A stretch of 64,000 nucleotides of DNA. Source: Paraburkholderia phenazinium (GTDB lineage Bacteria; Pseudomonadota; Gammaproteobacteria; Burkholderiales; Burkholderiaceae). Positions 55,550 through 64,000 of this stretch are shown here, piece after piece. The notes under the pieces were generated by a model that was given only the letters and a program-made list of their open reading frames with translations, made no database searches and had not been told where the DNA came from. The position numbers and the translations under genes are program-made. Numbering within the stretch: position 1 is the stretch's first letter; the number at the start of each line of letters is the position of its first letter. The DNA lies in assembly GCF_900141745.1 (NCBI RefSeq), contig NZ_FSRM01000001.1, forward strand, positions 930,001 to 994,000. The letters run 5' to 3'.

Positions 55550-57145
55550 TTACTGCACGACCACTGTCGTAAAGTTTTGCCGCCCAAACGGACTCACGTG
55601 ATACCCGCTCACATCGGTCCGTGTGATAGCCGCAGCCGTCGGATACCCAAGCGGAATCCACAGCGCCTGATCGTGGATGAGCTGCTGCGCAGCTTCATAT
55701 GCCTTCGCGCGTTTGGCCTGATCCGGCGTGGCCTTCGCATCGGCGATCAGCTTGTCGAGATCGGCGTCGCAAAAGCGCGCGAAGTTGATGCCCGACTTCA
55801 CCGCGTTGCAGCTAAACAGCGGCGACAGGAAGTTGTCCGGGTCGCCGTTGTCGCCGGCCCAACCCATAAACAGCGTGTCGTGCTGGCCCTGCTTGGCTTC
55901 CTTGATCAACTCGCCCCACTCGATCACCTTGACGTCCGCTTTCACGCCGATCTTCGCGAAGTCGGCCTGCAGCAGTTCGGCGCCGGCCTTCGGATTCGGA
56001 TTGAGCACGCTGCCCGTCGGCCGCACCCAGATGGTGGTCGAGAAGCCGTTCGGAAAGCCTGCCTCGGCGAGGAGGTTCTTCGCCTTCACCGGGTCGTACG
56101 GCCACGCCTTGACTGATTTGTTGTAGCTCCAGGTGTTCGGCGGATACGGATTCACAGCCGGCGTCGCCGTGTTGTCGAACACGGTCTTCAGATACGTCGT
56201 GCGGTCGAACGCCATGTTCAGCGCGGCGCGAACCTTCTGGTTGTCGAGCGGCTTCTTGTCCGTATTCAGCGCGACGAACGCCGTCATGAACGCGGGCGTC
56301 TGCACGATCGCGAGCGACTTGTCGGTCTTCGCGTCAGCCACGTCCTGCGGCTTCGGCGAGAGCGCGATCTGGCATTCGCCGGTCTTGACCTTCTGCGCCC
56401 GCACCGTAGCGTCCGGCGTGATCGCGTAGATCAGACGGTCGACCTTCGGCTTGGGACCCCAGTACGTCGGATTCACGTCATAGCGAATCACGGCGTCCTT
56501 CGTGTAGCTCTTCAGCACGAACGGCCCGGTGCCAATCGGTTTGGCATTCAGGTCGACCTGCTTGCCCGCCTTCAACAACTGATCGGCGTATTCGGCGGAG
56601 TAGATCGAGGCGAAGCCCATCGTCAGGATCGAGACGAACGTGGCGTCCGGCTGGTTCAGCTCGAACTTCACCGTGTTGTCGTCGACCTTCGCGACCGATT
56701 TGATCAGCTTCGGCAGCCCCATCGATTGCGCGTGCGGGAAACCGCTCGCCCCCGTCACCTTGTGCCAGGGGTTGCTGTCGTCGAGCATGCGGCTGAAGGT
56801 GAACACGACGTCGTCGGCATTCAGCGCATGGGTGGGCTTGAAGTAGTCAGTGGTCTGGAACTGCACGTTGGGGCGCAGATGGAACGTATAGGTGAGGCCA
56901 TCGGCGCTCACGTCCCAGCTCTGCGCCAGCGCGGGCACTACCTTCTTCGCGGCTTCGTCGTAGGCGACCAGCGAGTTGAAAATCACGTCGGCTGACGCAT
57001 TGGTGGTCACCAGCGAATTGAACTGGACGACATCGAAACCGTCGGGGCTCGCTTCGGTGCAGACGGTCAGCGGTTTGGCCAGCGCGAGCGCGGGCGCCGT
57101 GACGAGTAGAGCGGCGATTACGGCGACGGGCAATTTAATGCGCAT
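55550..57145 (-). CDS. Peptide-type ABC transporter substrate-binding protein
   Basis: The 531-residue family-5 (DppA/OppA-type) binding protein has a signal peptide cleaved after ALA (mature start KPLTVCTEASPDGFD), then TTNASADVIFNSLVAYD and LAQSWDVSADGLTYTFHLRPNV, the usual N-terminal lobe pattern. It captures di- or oligopeptides in the periplasm. No permease or ATPase genes follow, so it is an orphan in this window. GGAG precedes the ATG at 57145. Confidence 0.92.
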   Translation of the reverse strand: MRIKLPVAVIAALLVTAPALALAKPLTVCTEASPDGFDVVQFNSLVTTNASADVIFNSLVAYDEAAKKVVPALAQSWDVSADGLTYTFHLRPNVQFQTTDYFKPTHALNADDVVFTFSRMLDDSNPWHKVTGASGFPHAQSMGLPKLIKSVAKVDDNTVKFELNQPDATFVSILTMGFASIYSAEYADQLLKAGKQVDLNAKPIGTGPFVLKSYTKDAVIRYDVNPTYWGPKPKVDRLIYAITPDATVRAQKVKTGECQIALSPKPQDVADAKTDKSLAIVQTPAFMTAFVALNTDKKPLDNQKVRAALNMAFDRTTYLKTVFDNTATPAVNPYPPNTWSYNKSVKAWPYDPVKAKNLLAEAGFPNGFSTTIWVRPTGSVLNPNPKAGAELLQADFAKIGVKADVKVIEWGELIKEAKQGQHDTLFMGWAGDNGDPDNFLSPLFSCNAVKSGINFARFCDADLDKLIADAKATPDQAKRAKAYEAAQQLIHDQALWIPLGYPTAAAITRTDVSGYHVSPFGRQNFTTVVVQ

Positions 57146-57362
57146 AGGATCTCCCATAACAAGCGCGGCCGGGCACGCGGCCTGCGCGGACCACCGACTT
57201 CATTGTGATACGTTTCCGGCGCTGGCGCAGGTCGTGCCTGCGCGAAACCGCCAGCGCGCAAGCTTATCGAACGGTGGTTGTGCCGACAACAACCGAATCG
57301 GCATATCCATATGGACGCAGCGCCGCGGCTTTGAACACTTTCGCGCTCACGGCCTGCCTACC

Positions 57363-58133
57363 CTATTCGGCGGCGCGCGGCTTGCGCGGGGCCCGTTCGA
57401 AGGCGCGGTCGTAGATCCAGCGTGGCAGCACGTGCAACAGCATGGCCACGACGCGCATCTGCCACGGGAAAATCGCGAAGCGCGTGTTACGCGCAACTGC
57501 GTTGGCGACCTTCGCGGCAAAGCGGTCGGCGTCCATCAGAAACGGCATGCGATACGGATTGTGCGCGGTCATCGGCGTGCGGATGTAGCCGGGAGCGATC
57601 GTGACCACGTTGACGCCCTTGGGCCGCATCTCGACGCGCAGCGCCTCGAGATACCTGAACGCGGCGGCCTTGGAGGCGCTATAAGCGCCCGAACCGGGCA
57701 AGCCGCGCACGCCGGCCACACTCGCCACGCCGACCAGCGAGCCCTTGCCTGCCGCCATCATGGCGGCCGCGAACGGCTCGAAGGTGGCGACCATGCCGAA
57801 GTAGTTGACGTCCATGACCTCGCGGAACGCGCGCAGGTCGCCATGTCCGGTGAGCGCGCCGCGGCTGACGCCGGCATTGGCGATCACGATGTCGGGGCAG
57901 CCGTACTGCGCGATGAACTGCGCAGCGGCGGCCGCGAGCGCATCGGCGTCGCGCACGTCGGCGGGGTAAATCGAGATGGGATGATCCGGATGGGACTGCT
58001 GGAAGCTGGCGAGGGCGTCACCGCGACGGGCAACCAGCCCGAGAATCGCGCCGCGCCGCGCGTATTCGGCGGCGAGCGCGAGGCCGATGCCACTGGAAGC
58101 GCCGGTGATAAAAACCTTGAGAGTCGTACTCAT
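57363..58133 (-). CDS. Short-chain dehydrogenase/reductase
   Basis: The 256-residue SDR has ITGASSGIGLALAAEY near the start, IANAGVS, and Y-S-A-S-K (GAYSASKAAAF) for catalysis, with PGYIRTPM after. A hydrophobic C-terminal stretch (RVVAMLLHVLPRWIYDRAF) suggests peripheral membrane contact, as in some SDRs acting on lipids. It follows dsbA by 16 bp on the same strand. Confidence 0.9.
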   Translation of the reverse strand: MSTTLKVFITGASSGIGLALAAEYARRGAILGLVARRGDALASFQQSHPDHPISIYPADVRDADALAAAAAQFIAQYGCPDIVIANAGVSRGALTGHGDLRAFREVMDVNYFGMVATFEPFAAAMMAAGKGSLVGVASVAGVRGLPGSGAYSASKAAAFRYLEALRVEMRPKGVNVVTIAPGYIRTPMTAHNPYRMPFLMDADRFAAKVANAVARNTRFAIFPWQMRVVAMLLHVLPRWIYDRAFERAPRKPRAAE

Positions 58134-58149
58134 ACCGGCGCCTCAGGCT

Positions 58150-58788
58150 TTACATCTTCTTTGCGCGGACCTGTGCGACGAGATAATCGAGGACCTGGAG
58201 CGTGCCCGGCAGGCTGTTGGTCGCAGCCGGGCCGGTTTCATACTTGCCCTGTACGGCCAGCGTCGGCACACCGTCGATCTTGTAGTCGTCCAGCATCTTC
58301 TTGTCGCGCTGGATCTCGCTTTGCGTCGAGAACGAGTTGTACGCGTCCATGTACTTCTTCGGATCCACGCCGTTCTTGGCAAGGAATTTCTGCTGGTCTT
58401 CCGGCGTCAGCAGATAGTCCTTGTTGACGTGGATTTCGTTGAAGACCACCGGCGTGAGCTTTTCTGCAAGACCTAGCGCGTCGAGCGCGTGGTACATCTT
58501 CGAATGGGGGATGAAGTCGTCGCGGAAGGCCACCGGCACACGTTTGAACACGACGTCGGGGCCTTGCTTCTTGATCCACGTTTCGAGGTACGGGTTGAAT
58601 TCGTTGCAGTGCGGGCAGCCGTACCAGAAGAATTCGGTGACTTCGATCTTGCCGGCCGGCACGTCCACCGGCTGCGCCTGCGGCAGCACGGTGTAGTCCT
58701 TACCGGCGACCGGAGCACCAGGAGACGCCTCTACGGCCGCACTGACGAGGCCGATAGAGAGAAAGAGAATGCTCAGCAGTTTTTTCAT
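58150..58788 (-). CDS. dsbA: Thiol:disulfide interchange protein DsbA
   Basis: The 212-residue periplasmic protein has a signal peptide (MKKLLSILFLSIGLVSAAVEA) and the thioredoxin-fold active site C58-P-H-C61 (WYGCPHCNEF), with cis-Pro in DGVPTLAV. It donates disulfide bonds to exported proteins. The length and motif match DsbA. The ATG at 58788 follows a 150-bp gap after the SPOR protein gene. Confidence 0.95.
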   Translation of the reverse strand: MKKLLSILFLSIGLVSAAVEASPGAPVAGKDYTVLPQAQPVDVPAGKIEVTEFFWYGCPHCNEFNPYLETWIKKQGPDVVFKRVPVAFRDDFIPHSKMYHALDALGLAEKLTPVVFNEIHVNKDYLLTPEDQQKFLAKNGVDPKKYMDAYNSFSTQSEIQRDKKMLDDYKIDGVPTLAVQGKYETGPAATNSLPGTLQVLDYLVAQVRAKKM

Positions 58789-58938
58789 GTCTTGTTGACC
58801 CAATTAGGCGGAGTAACGATGCGACGGCGGTGCGGTGACCGTCCAGGCCGCTCCGTTATGAGGTTTTGGCGGCAGGCCTCTAAGGTGCTTGAGACTCGCG
58901 CCGCACGCTGAGGTTCAGCGGCGGCGCATGACGGAACA

Positions 58939-59676
58939 TTACTGCTTGGTAAAGCGGATCACGGCGGTATCGACTCCGGCGTCGGACAGACGCTGGCGGG
59001 CCGAATTCATGTCCTCGAACTTCGAGAACGGTCCAATGCGCACGCGGTAGTACGTGACTCCGCCGGCATCGCGCTGCGTGACCTTCGATTCGAAGCCCTG
59101 GAAGGCGAGGCGGGCACGCTGCTGCTCCGCATCCGCCGACGTCTTGTACGCGCCAACCTGCAGGAAATAGCCGCTGTTCGCATCGGCTGCGTTCGAGGCC
59201 GGCGCGGCCGCCGTGCTGGGCGGAGCGCTAGTGGCCTGCTGAGGTTTCTTCACGGTACCGGAGGCGGCCTGATCCTGTGCGGGCTGCGGCGCAACCGCGA
59301 CGCCGTTGTTCGCTGCCGGGCTGCTGGCCGGCGGCACTTCGACGATTTGCGGTTCCTGCAACATGCCGCCCGGCGGATTCACGCCATTGGTCTGGCCCGG
59401 CGCGGTGTTCGGCGGCGCCGGCTGGTTAGCCTGCGGCACCGGCTGGCCTGGCGTTTTGCCTTGCAGCGGACGGTTCGGATCGTATTGCGCATCGCTCGCG
59501 CTGGTGTCGGAAGCCGCAGGCGGGGCAACCTTGGCGACGAATGGCGTAGGCGCCCGGGTGATATATAGCGCCACCACTACCGCGATTGCCAGGCCGACAA
59601 TCAGGCCCAGTACGATGCCGAGAAATGTGCCCCCGGTTTGTTTCGACTGCTTTGTTGTGCGGCGTGGTTTTGCCAT
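58939..59676 (-). CDS. SPOR-domain inner-membrane protein
   Basis: The 245-residue protein is anchored by one helix near residues 17-40 (GIVLGLIVGLAIAVVVALYI), followed by a periplasmic Pro/Ala/Gln/Asn-rich linker and a C-terminal SPOR domain at about 170-245 (YFLQVGAYKTSADAEQQRARL, RVRIGPFSKFEDMNSAR). SPOR domains bind denuded septal peptidoglycan, so this is a divisome protein of the FtsN type. It follows argS by 79 bp. Confidence 0.9.
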   Translation of the reverse strand: MAKPRRTTKQSKQTGGTFLGIVLGLIVGLAIAVVVALYITRAPTPFVAKVAPPAASDTSASDAQYDPNRPLQGKTPGQPVPQANQPAPPNTAPGQTNGVNPPGGMLQEPQIVEVPPASSPAANNGVAVAPQPAQDQAASGTVKKPQQATSAPPSTAAAPASNAADANSGYFLQVGAYKTSADAEQQRARLAFQGFESKVTQRDAGGVTYYRVRIGPFSKFEDMNSARQRLSDAGVDTAVIRFTKQ

Positions 59677-59755
59677 CGTCTAAATCACCTGCAAAAAGAA
59701 TCCTGGAACGGTCGTCGATTATAACGACGGCCGAGTGCATGTCGTGCCGGAGGAC

Positions 59756-61546
59756 TTACATCTTTTCGGGAGCAGAGACGCCGATCGTCGCAAGGCCGTT
59801 TGCCAGCACCTGGCGCGTGGCGGCGAGCAATGCAACGCGGGCGTTACGCGCCGCTTCGTCGTCGACGAGGACGCGTTCAGCCTTGTCATTGTAGAACGAG
59901 TGGAATTCGCCCGCGAGGTCGCGCAGATAGAAGGCGACCGCGTGCGGCGCGAGTTCGTCGGCGGCGTGTTGCAGCATGTCGGGGAATTCCGCGAGTTTTT
60001 GCAGCAATGCCATGGCGCGCTCGCTGGTCAGCAACGATACGTCCACCGACGGCAGAATGGCCTCGTCGGCGTTGTAGCGCGTCTTCCACTCGCTGATGAC
60101 CGAGCATATCCGGGCGTGCGCGTATTGCACGTAGTGCACCGGATTTTCGTCGTTTTGCTTGAGCGCCAGGTCGATATCGAACACAAATTCCGTGTCGGCT
60201 TTGCGCGAGATCAGGAAGAACCGCACGGCGTCGCGGCCACGGCGAATCGTTGCTTCGTCGAGCAGATCCGGCGAGGTTTCCGAGCCCGGCGTTGCGCCGC
60301 CCGACCATTCGATCAGGTCGCGCACCGTCACATAGCTGCCCGCGCGCTTCGAAATCTTCACTTCCTCGCCATCGCGCATCACCGTGACCATCTTGTGCAG
60401 GATGTAGTCGGGATAGCCCTTCGGAATGCCGATGCCGAGACCCTGCAGACCGGCGCGCACGCGAGCGATCGTGCCGTGATGGTCCGAGCCCTGCACGTTG
60501 ATGACCTTGGTGAAGCCGCGTTCCCACTTGGCTACGTGATATGCGACGTCCGGCACGAAGTAGGTATAGGTGCCGTCGGTCTTGCGCATGACGCGGTCTT
60601 TGTCGTCGCCGTCGTCGGTCGTGCGCAGCCACAGCGCGCCTTCCTGCTCGTAGGTCTTGCCGGCGGCGATCAGCGCCTTCACCGTTTTCTCGACGCGGCC
60701 TTCCGCATACAGCGACGATTCGAGATAGTACTGGTCGAATTTCACGCCGAAGGCCTGCAGGTCCATGTCCTGCTCGTGGCGCAGGTAGGCTACCGCAAAG
60801 CGGCGGATGGCCTCCAGGTTGTCCACGTCGCCTTCGCCCTTGACCGGCTCGACGTCTTTCGCGGCGACCGTTTCACCGTTCATGTAGTCGTGCGCAATAT
60901 CGGCGATGTAGTCGCCGTTATAGGCCGACTCCGGCCAGCCGGCATCGCCCGGCTTCAGGCCGCGCGCACGCGCCTGGGTGGAGACGGCCAGCGTATGGAT
61001 CTGCACGCCCGCATCGTTGTAGTAGAACTCGCGATGCACGCCGTAGCCCTGCGAAGCGAGCACGTTAGCGAGCGCATCGCCCAGCGCCGCCTGGCGGCCA
61101 TGACCGACGTGCAGCGGGCCAGTTGGGTTGGCCGAGACGAATTCGATCAGCACACGCTTGCCGGCATCGCGCTGCGAGCGGCCGAACGCTTCATGTTCCG
61201 CGAATACGGCGGCGATCACTGCCTGTTTGGCCGCGGGCGAAAGGCGCAGGTTGATGAAGCCGGGGCCGGCCACTTCTGCGGCTTCCACGAGACCTTGCGC
61301 TTGCGGATGGGTGAGCACTGCATCGACGATCTGCTGCGCGAGCTGGCGCGGATTCGCGCGCAGCGGCTTGGCGAGCTGCATCGCGACGTTGCAGGCGACA
61401 TCGCCGTGAGCGGCGACCTTCGGGCGTTCCAGCGTGATGGTGGGGGCGACGAAGGCGGCTTCGGCCGTGCCTTGGGTCGCTTCGGCGACCTGCTTCACGG
61501 TGTCGGCGAGGAGTAGTTCGAGCGTTTGTTTCTGTGCGGGCAGCAT
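59756..61546 (-). CDS. argS: Arginyl-tRNA synthetase
   Basis: The 596-residue class-I synthetase has HVGH (the HIGH motif) near residue 150, [14 protein letters not shown], and the KISKR (KMSKS-like) motif near 397 in EVKISKRAG. The N-terminal additional domain and C-terminal DALR-type anticodon domain fit family length. It charges tRNA-Arg. The ATG at 61546 gives MLPAQKQTL; the longer frame upstream is not supported. Confidence 0.95.
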   Translation of the reverse strand: MLPAQKQTLELLLADTVKQVAEATQGTAEAAFVAPTITLERPKVAAHGDVACNVAMQLAKPLRANPRQLAQQIVDAVLTHPQAQGLVEAAEVAGPGFINLRLSPAAKQAVIAAVFAEHEAFGRSQRDAGKRVLIEFVSANPTGPLHVGHGRQAALGDALANVLASQGYGVHREFYYNDAGVQIHTLAVSTQARARGLKPGDAGWPESAYNGDYIADIAHDYMNGETVAAKDVEPVKGEGDVDNLEAIRRFAVAYLRHEQDMDLQAFGVKFDQYYLESSLYAEGRVEKTVKALIAAGKTYEQEGALWLRTTDDGDDKDRVMRKTDGTYTYFVPDVAYHVAKWERGFTKVINVQGSDHHGTIARVRAGLQGLGIGIPKGYPDYILHKMVTVMRDGEEVKISKRAGSYVTVRDLIEWSGGATPGSETSPDLLDEATIRRGRDAVRFFLISRKADTEFVFDIDLALKQNDENPVHYVQYAHARICSVISEWKTRYNADEAILPSVDVSLLTSERAMALLQKLAEFPDMLQHAADELAPHAVAFYLRDLAGEFHSFYNDKAERVLVDDEAARNARVALLAATRQVLANGLATIGVSAPEKM

Positions 61547-61820
61547 GCTTGTTGCGAGTCCAGTGAGGCAGTGCGGTGAAACGGGAGCAGCGCGCGAGGC
61601 GGGGGCAGACCACGGCCGATCGGCCGCGCGAACCATGGTCCGGCACGGAGCGGCGCGCTTTTGCGTCAGGACGGATTTTAGCAGGTGCTAATATGTCCAA
61701 TGAGATGCCCAACACAGGGCCGTGGCCGCCGGCGCTCGCCGGCCCGCCAACGAAACGCACGCTGACGGTCGTCCCACGGCCATCGGCGCGTAAATCAAAC
61801 AAATGAAAAAGGGAACTGTC

Positions 61821-62147
61821 ATGCTGATTACTTTCAAATGCCGCGCCGCTCCGGACGTGATGATGCTGGAAAATCTGGCGCAATACCTTGTTGGCATTGT
61901 CGGCAAACGTCTTGGTGAGCGAGGGGTCATCATGCACGATGAACTGGGCGAAGCAATCACCAAACTGGAATCGGCCATCAGTTCCGACAAGCAGGAACGT
62001 GCCGAGCACGAGGGCCACTTTCACGAAGGCGAAGAGGGCCACGAGCACCACGAGATTCCGGTCGGTCTGGCGCAACGGGCCTATCCGTTCCTCGACATGC
62101 TTCGCGCCGCGCAAAAGGAAAACGCCGATATCGTCTGGGGCGTTTGA
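61821..62147 (+). CDS. DUF1840 family protein
   Basis: The 108-residue protein starts MLITFKCRAAPDVMMLENLAQYL, matching DUF1840. A middle segment is packed with His and Glu (HEGHFHEGEEGHEHHE, residues 63-78), a possible metal-binding region, and it ends PFLDMLRAAQK. The function is unknown to me. It is divergent from argS. GGGA lies upstream of the ATG. Confidence 0.88.
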   Translation: MLITFKCRAAPDVMMLENLAQYLVGIVGKRLGERGVIMHDELGEAITKLESAISSDKQERAEHEGHFHEGEEGHEHHEIPVGLAQRAYPFLDMLRAAQKENADIVWGV

Positions 62148-62248
62148 CGGGCGTCAGCGCGCTGCTGCGGCGTTGCCGCGCGGCTCCTGCGCGATAGCTC
62201 CGAGGTCGGCGCCTGGGCCGGACCTTGCCCCGCGTAATCGACACATCC

Positions 62249-62286
62249 AAACACAAGAGCCCGCTTCAAGCGGGCTCTTGTGTTTT
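62249..62286. terminator. Bidirectional terminator hairpin
   Basis: AAACACAAGAGCCCGCTT (62249-62266) is the reverse complement of AAGCGGGCTCTTGTGTTT (62268-62285), with T-rich and A-rich flanks on opposite strands. It separates the convergent DUF1840 and Lys-rich protein genes. Confidence 0.9.
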
Positions 62287-62389
62287 ATGCAACCGCATAA
62301 GCCAGCTATCCGTCTCGCTGCAACAACAACGAGCGTGACAGCGACGGGCTGCGGGCGCGCGACTGTCCAGCCTTTCGGGCCGGCGCGGC

Positions 62390-62593
62390 TTATTGGCTGG
62401 CGGCCGGTGCGGGTGCTGCGGACGAGGCACCCTTCTTCATCTTCTGCTTCTTCGGCTTTTTGACGTGCTTCTGGGTAGGCGGCGAGTACGAGCTGACCGC
62501 ACTGCTGCCACCCGGAGCGGCTGTCTGCGCGAAGGCTACGGAAGTGCCGACTGCAAGCGAAAGACCAGCCAAAATCAACGTCAGCTTTTTCAT
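62390..62593 (-). CDS. Small Lys-rich exported protein
   Basis: The 67-residue product has a signal peptide (MKKLTLILAGLSLAVGTSVAFA, cleavage after AFA) and a mature part of about 45 residues rich in Ser, Pro and Lys (KHVKKPKKQKMKK) with no Cys. It may bind nucleic acid or peptidoglycan, but I do not recognise it. GGAG lies 7 bases before the ATG at 62593. Confidence 0.8.
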   Translation of the reverse strand: MKKLTLILAGLSLAVGTSVAFAQTAAPGGSSAVSSYSPPTQKHVKKPKKQKMKKGASSAAPAPAASQ

Positions 62594-62761
62594 GCGAGAT
62601 TCTCCGTGTCGGTTGCAAGTAGTTGAGCCGACGCGTTTTATGGCCGCGTCTGGCAGGTAAAGCGCTTGCAGTCTACAAAGCCGAAAATCTGCCTGCCTGA
62701 AATATTCAGCCTTACGTTCTGGATATAGTGGGGCGATTTTTGGCGGTGCTATGCCGCGACC

Positions 62762-64000
62762 TTACAGCAGCGGGGCCAAGGCCCGTTCCGCGTCCTGCTT
62801 CGACAAGGCCATCCGTTTCGCGAAGTCTTCCACCTGATCCGCGGCAATCTTTCCGACCGAAAAATAGGTGCTTTCCGGATGCGCCAGATAAAAGCCCGAG
62901 ACGCTCGCTGCCGGCAACATGGCGAGCGATTCCGTGACGCTCATGCCGATTTCGCTCGCATGGAGCACCTCGAACATGTCGCGTTTCACGAGGTGATCCG
63001 GGCAGGCCGGGTAACCGGGCGCGGGACGGATGCCGCGATACTTTTCACCGATCAGCTCGTCGTTGGAGAGCGTTTCGTTCGTCGCGTAGCCCCACAGGTC
63101 GCGGCGCACGCGGGCGTGCATCGCTTCGGCGAAGGCTTCTGCGAAGCGGTCGGCGAGCGCCTTCAGCATGATTGCGCTGTAGTCGTCGTGATCCTTTTCG
63201 AACTGCTTTTCCTTCACGTCGACGCCGAGTCCCGCCGTCACCGCGAACATGCCGATGTAGTCGGCGACGCCCGAATCCTTTGGCGCAATGAAGTCGGCGA
63301 GCGCCCGGTTCGGCCGCATCACGCCGTCCACCACTGGCCGCACGCTTTGCTGGCGCAGGTTGCGCCACGTCAGCGCGACTTCCGAGCGCGATTCGTCCGT
63401 GTAGATCTCGATGTCGTCGTCGTTCACCGTATTGGCCGGCAACAACGCGATCACACCATTGGCCTGCAGCCAGCGACCCTGGATCAGGCGTGCGAGCATC
63501 GCCTTGCCGTCGGAGAACACGCGCCGCGCCGATTCGCCGACGATCTCGTCATTCAGAATCGCAGGGTATGGGCCGGCCAGATCCCAGGTCTGGAAGAACG
63601 GCGCCCAGTCGATATAGTTCGCCAGCTCGCTGAGGTCGAAATTCTTGAAGACGCGACGGCCGATGAACTTCGGCTTGACCGGCTGGTAGCTGGCCCAGTC
63701 GATCTTCGTCTTGTTGGCGCGAGCTTCGGCCAGCGTGACCATAGGCTGCGCCTTGCGGTTGGCGTGCTGGTCGCGGATACGGTCGTAGTCGGTCTTCAGT
63801 TCTTCCAGGTACTTTGCGGCGCCTTCGTCGGACAGCAGGCTCGAGGCCACCGAGACCGAGCGCGACGCGTCGGGCACATATACCACCGGCCCTTCGTAGT
63901 GAGGTGCGATCTTCACGGCCGTGTGCACGCGCGAGGTCGTTGCGCCGCCAATCAGCAGCGGAATCTTCTTGATGCGGAAGTAGTCGTCGCGCTGCATTTC
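62762..64000 (-). CDS. metH: Cobalamin-dependent methionine synthase, C-terminal part
   Basis: The visible 412 residues are the C-terminal part of MetH and continue off the right edge. They start inside the cobalamin-binding module (EMQRDDYFRIKK, LLIGGATTSRVHTAVKIAP) and include the AdoMet-binding activation domain, with RPAPGYPACPDH and DFIAPKDSGVADYIG. The enzyme methylates homocysteine using methylcobalamin. The 5' end and any cobalamin riboswitch lie outside the window. Confidence 0.95.
   Translation of the reverse strand, partial: EMQRDDYFRIKKIPLLIGGATTSRVHTAVKIAPHYEGPVVYVPDASRSVSVASSLLSDEGAAKYLEELKTDYDRIRDQHANRKAQPMVTLAEARANKTKIDWASYQPVKPKFIGRRVFKNFDLSELANYIDWAPFFQTWDLAGPYPAILNDEIVGESARRVFSDGKAMLARLIQGRWLQANGVIALLPANTVNDDDIEIYTDESRSEVALTWRNLRQQSVRPVVDGVMRPNRALADFIAPKDSGVADYIGMFAVTAGLGVDVKEKQFEKDHDDYSAIMLKALADRFAEAFAEAMHARVRRDLWGYATNETLSNDELIGEKYRGIRPAPGYPACPDHLVKRDMFEVLHASEIGMSVTESLAMLPAASVSGFYLAHPESTYFSVGKIAADQVEDFAKRMALSKQDAERALAPLL

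Noticed and set aside
59735..61516. 593-codon plus-strand frame opposite argS
   Set aside because: It is antisense to a complete arginyl-tRNA synthetase and has no recognisable product.
1..64000. tRNA, rRNA or prophage genes
   Set aside because: No cloverleaf, rRNA-like or phage-structural sequence was noticed on reading through.

Overview
The window looks like a chromosomal segment of a Paraburkholderia/Burkholderia-type betaproteobacterium. The DNA is GC-rich, and many products are characteristic of the group: a KirBac channel very close to B. pseudomallei KirBac1.1, a Gram-negative trimeric porin, AceK, a DUF2239 protein, an argS/SPOR/dsbA cluster, and a biotin operon in the order bioA-bioF-bioD-bioB. 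I see no rRNA, tRNA, CRISPR array, transposase or phage gene. Genus assignment is inference from family resemblance.

Layout. 0-8 kb: an exported lipoprotein cut by the left edge; a TetR regulator with an SDR and an NAD(P)-binding protein; two c-di-GMP synthases (3948-5351 minus, 5719-7251 plus), with a heptamer repeat array beside the first; and a DUF2239 gene with an elaborate promoter/operator region. 8-16 kb: a chemoreceptor, an NCS2 pyrimidine permease, a CPA1 Na+/H+ antiporter, an EAL phosphodiesterase and CutC. 15.8-24.6 kb (minus): a large indolepyruvate ferredoxin oxidoreductase, KirBac, two small unknown proteins, and a LacI / AGE-family isomerase / PfkB kinase operon with 4-bp overlaps. 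25-34 kb: an EAL-CBS-GGDEF protein, an SLC10A7-like transporter, a porin, a LysR regulator, a nitronate monooxygenase and a fluoroacetate-dehalogenase-like hydrolase. 34-41 kb: a divergent Lrp regulator and DMT exporter, then a seven-gene minus-strand run (VOC, GhrA, HMG-CoA lyase, YbaK, DUF1289, MaoC, MBL hydrolase) whose last four genes overlap by 4 bp each. 41-46 kb: the biotin operon, then a 654-bp inverted-repeat element. 46.7-55 kb: a dienelactone-hydrolase-like protein, YchJ, an SDR, a thiolase, beta-carbonic anhydrase, AceK and a MerR/LiuR-like regulator, which faces an MBL hydrolase across a probable operator. 55-64 kb: a peptide-type ABC binding protein, an SDR, DsbA, a SPOR protein, ArgS, DUF1840, a small Lys-rich exported protein and the C-terminal part of MetH.

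Themes. Four genes make or break c-di-GMP, and one chemoreceptor accompanies them. Acyl-CoA and organic-acid catabolism recurs (HMG-CoA lyase, MaoC hydratase, thiolase, AceK, LiuR-like regulator, indolepyruvate oxidoreductase). The most interesting non-coding signals are the promoter, direct repeats and dyad at the DUF2239 gene, whose product contains a possible ribbon-helix-helix segment; an orphan minus-strand terminator that suggests a small RNA near 8.1-8.3 kb; the 654-bp inverted-repeat element; and several operator-like dyads next to regulators.
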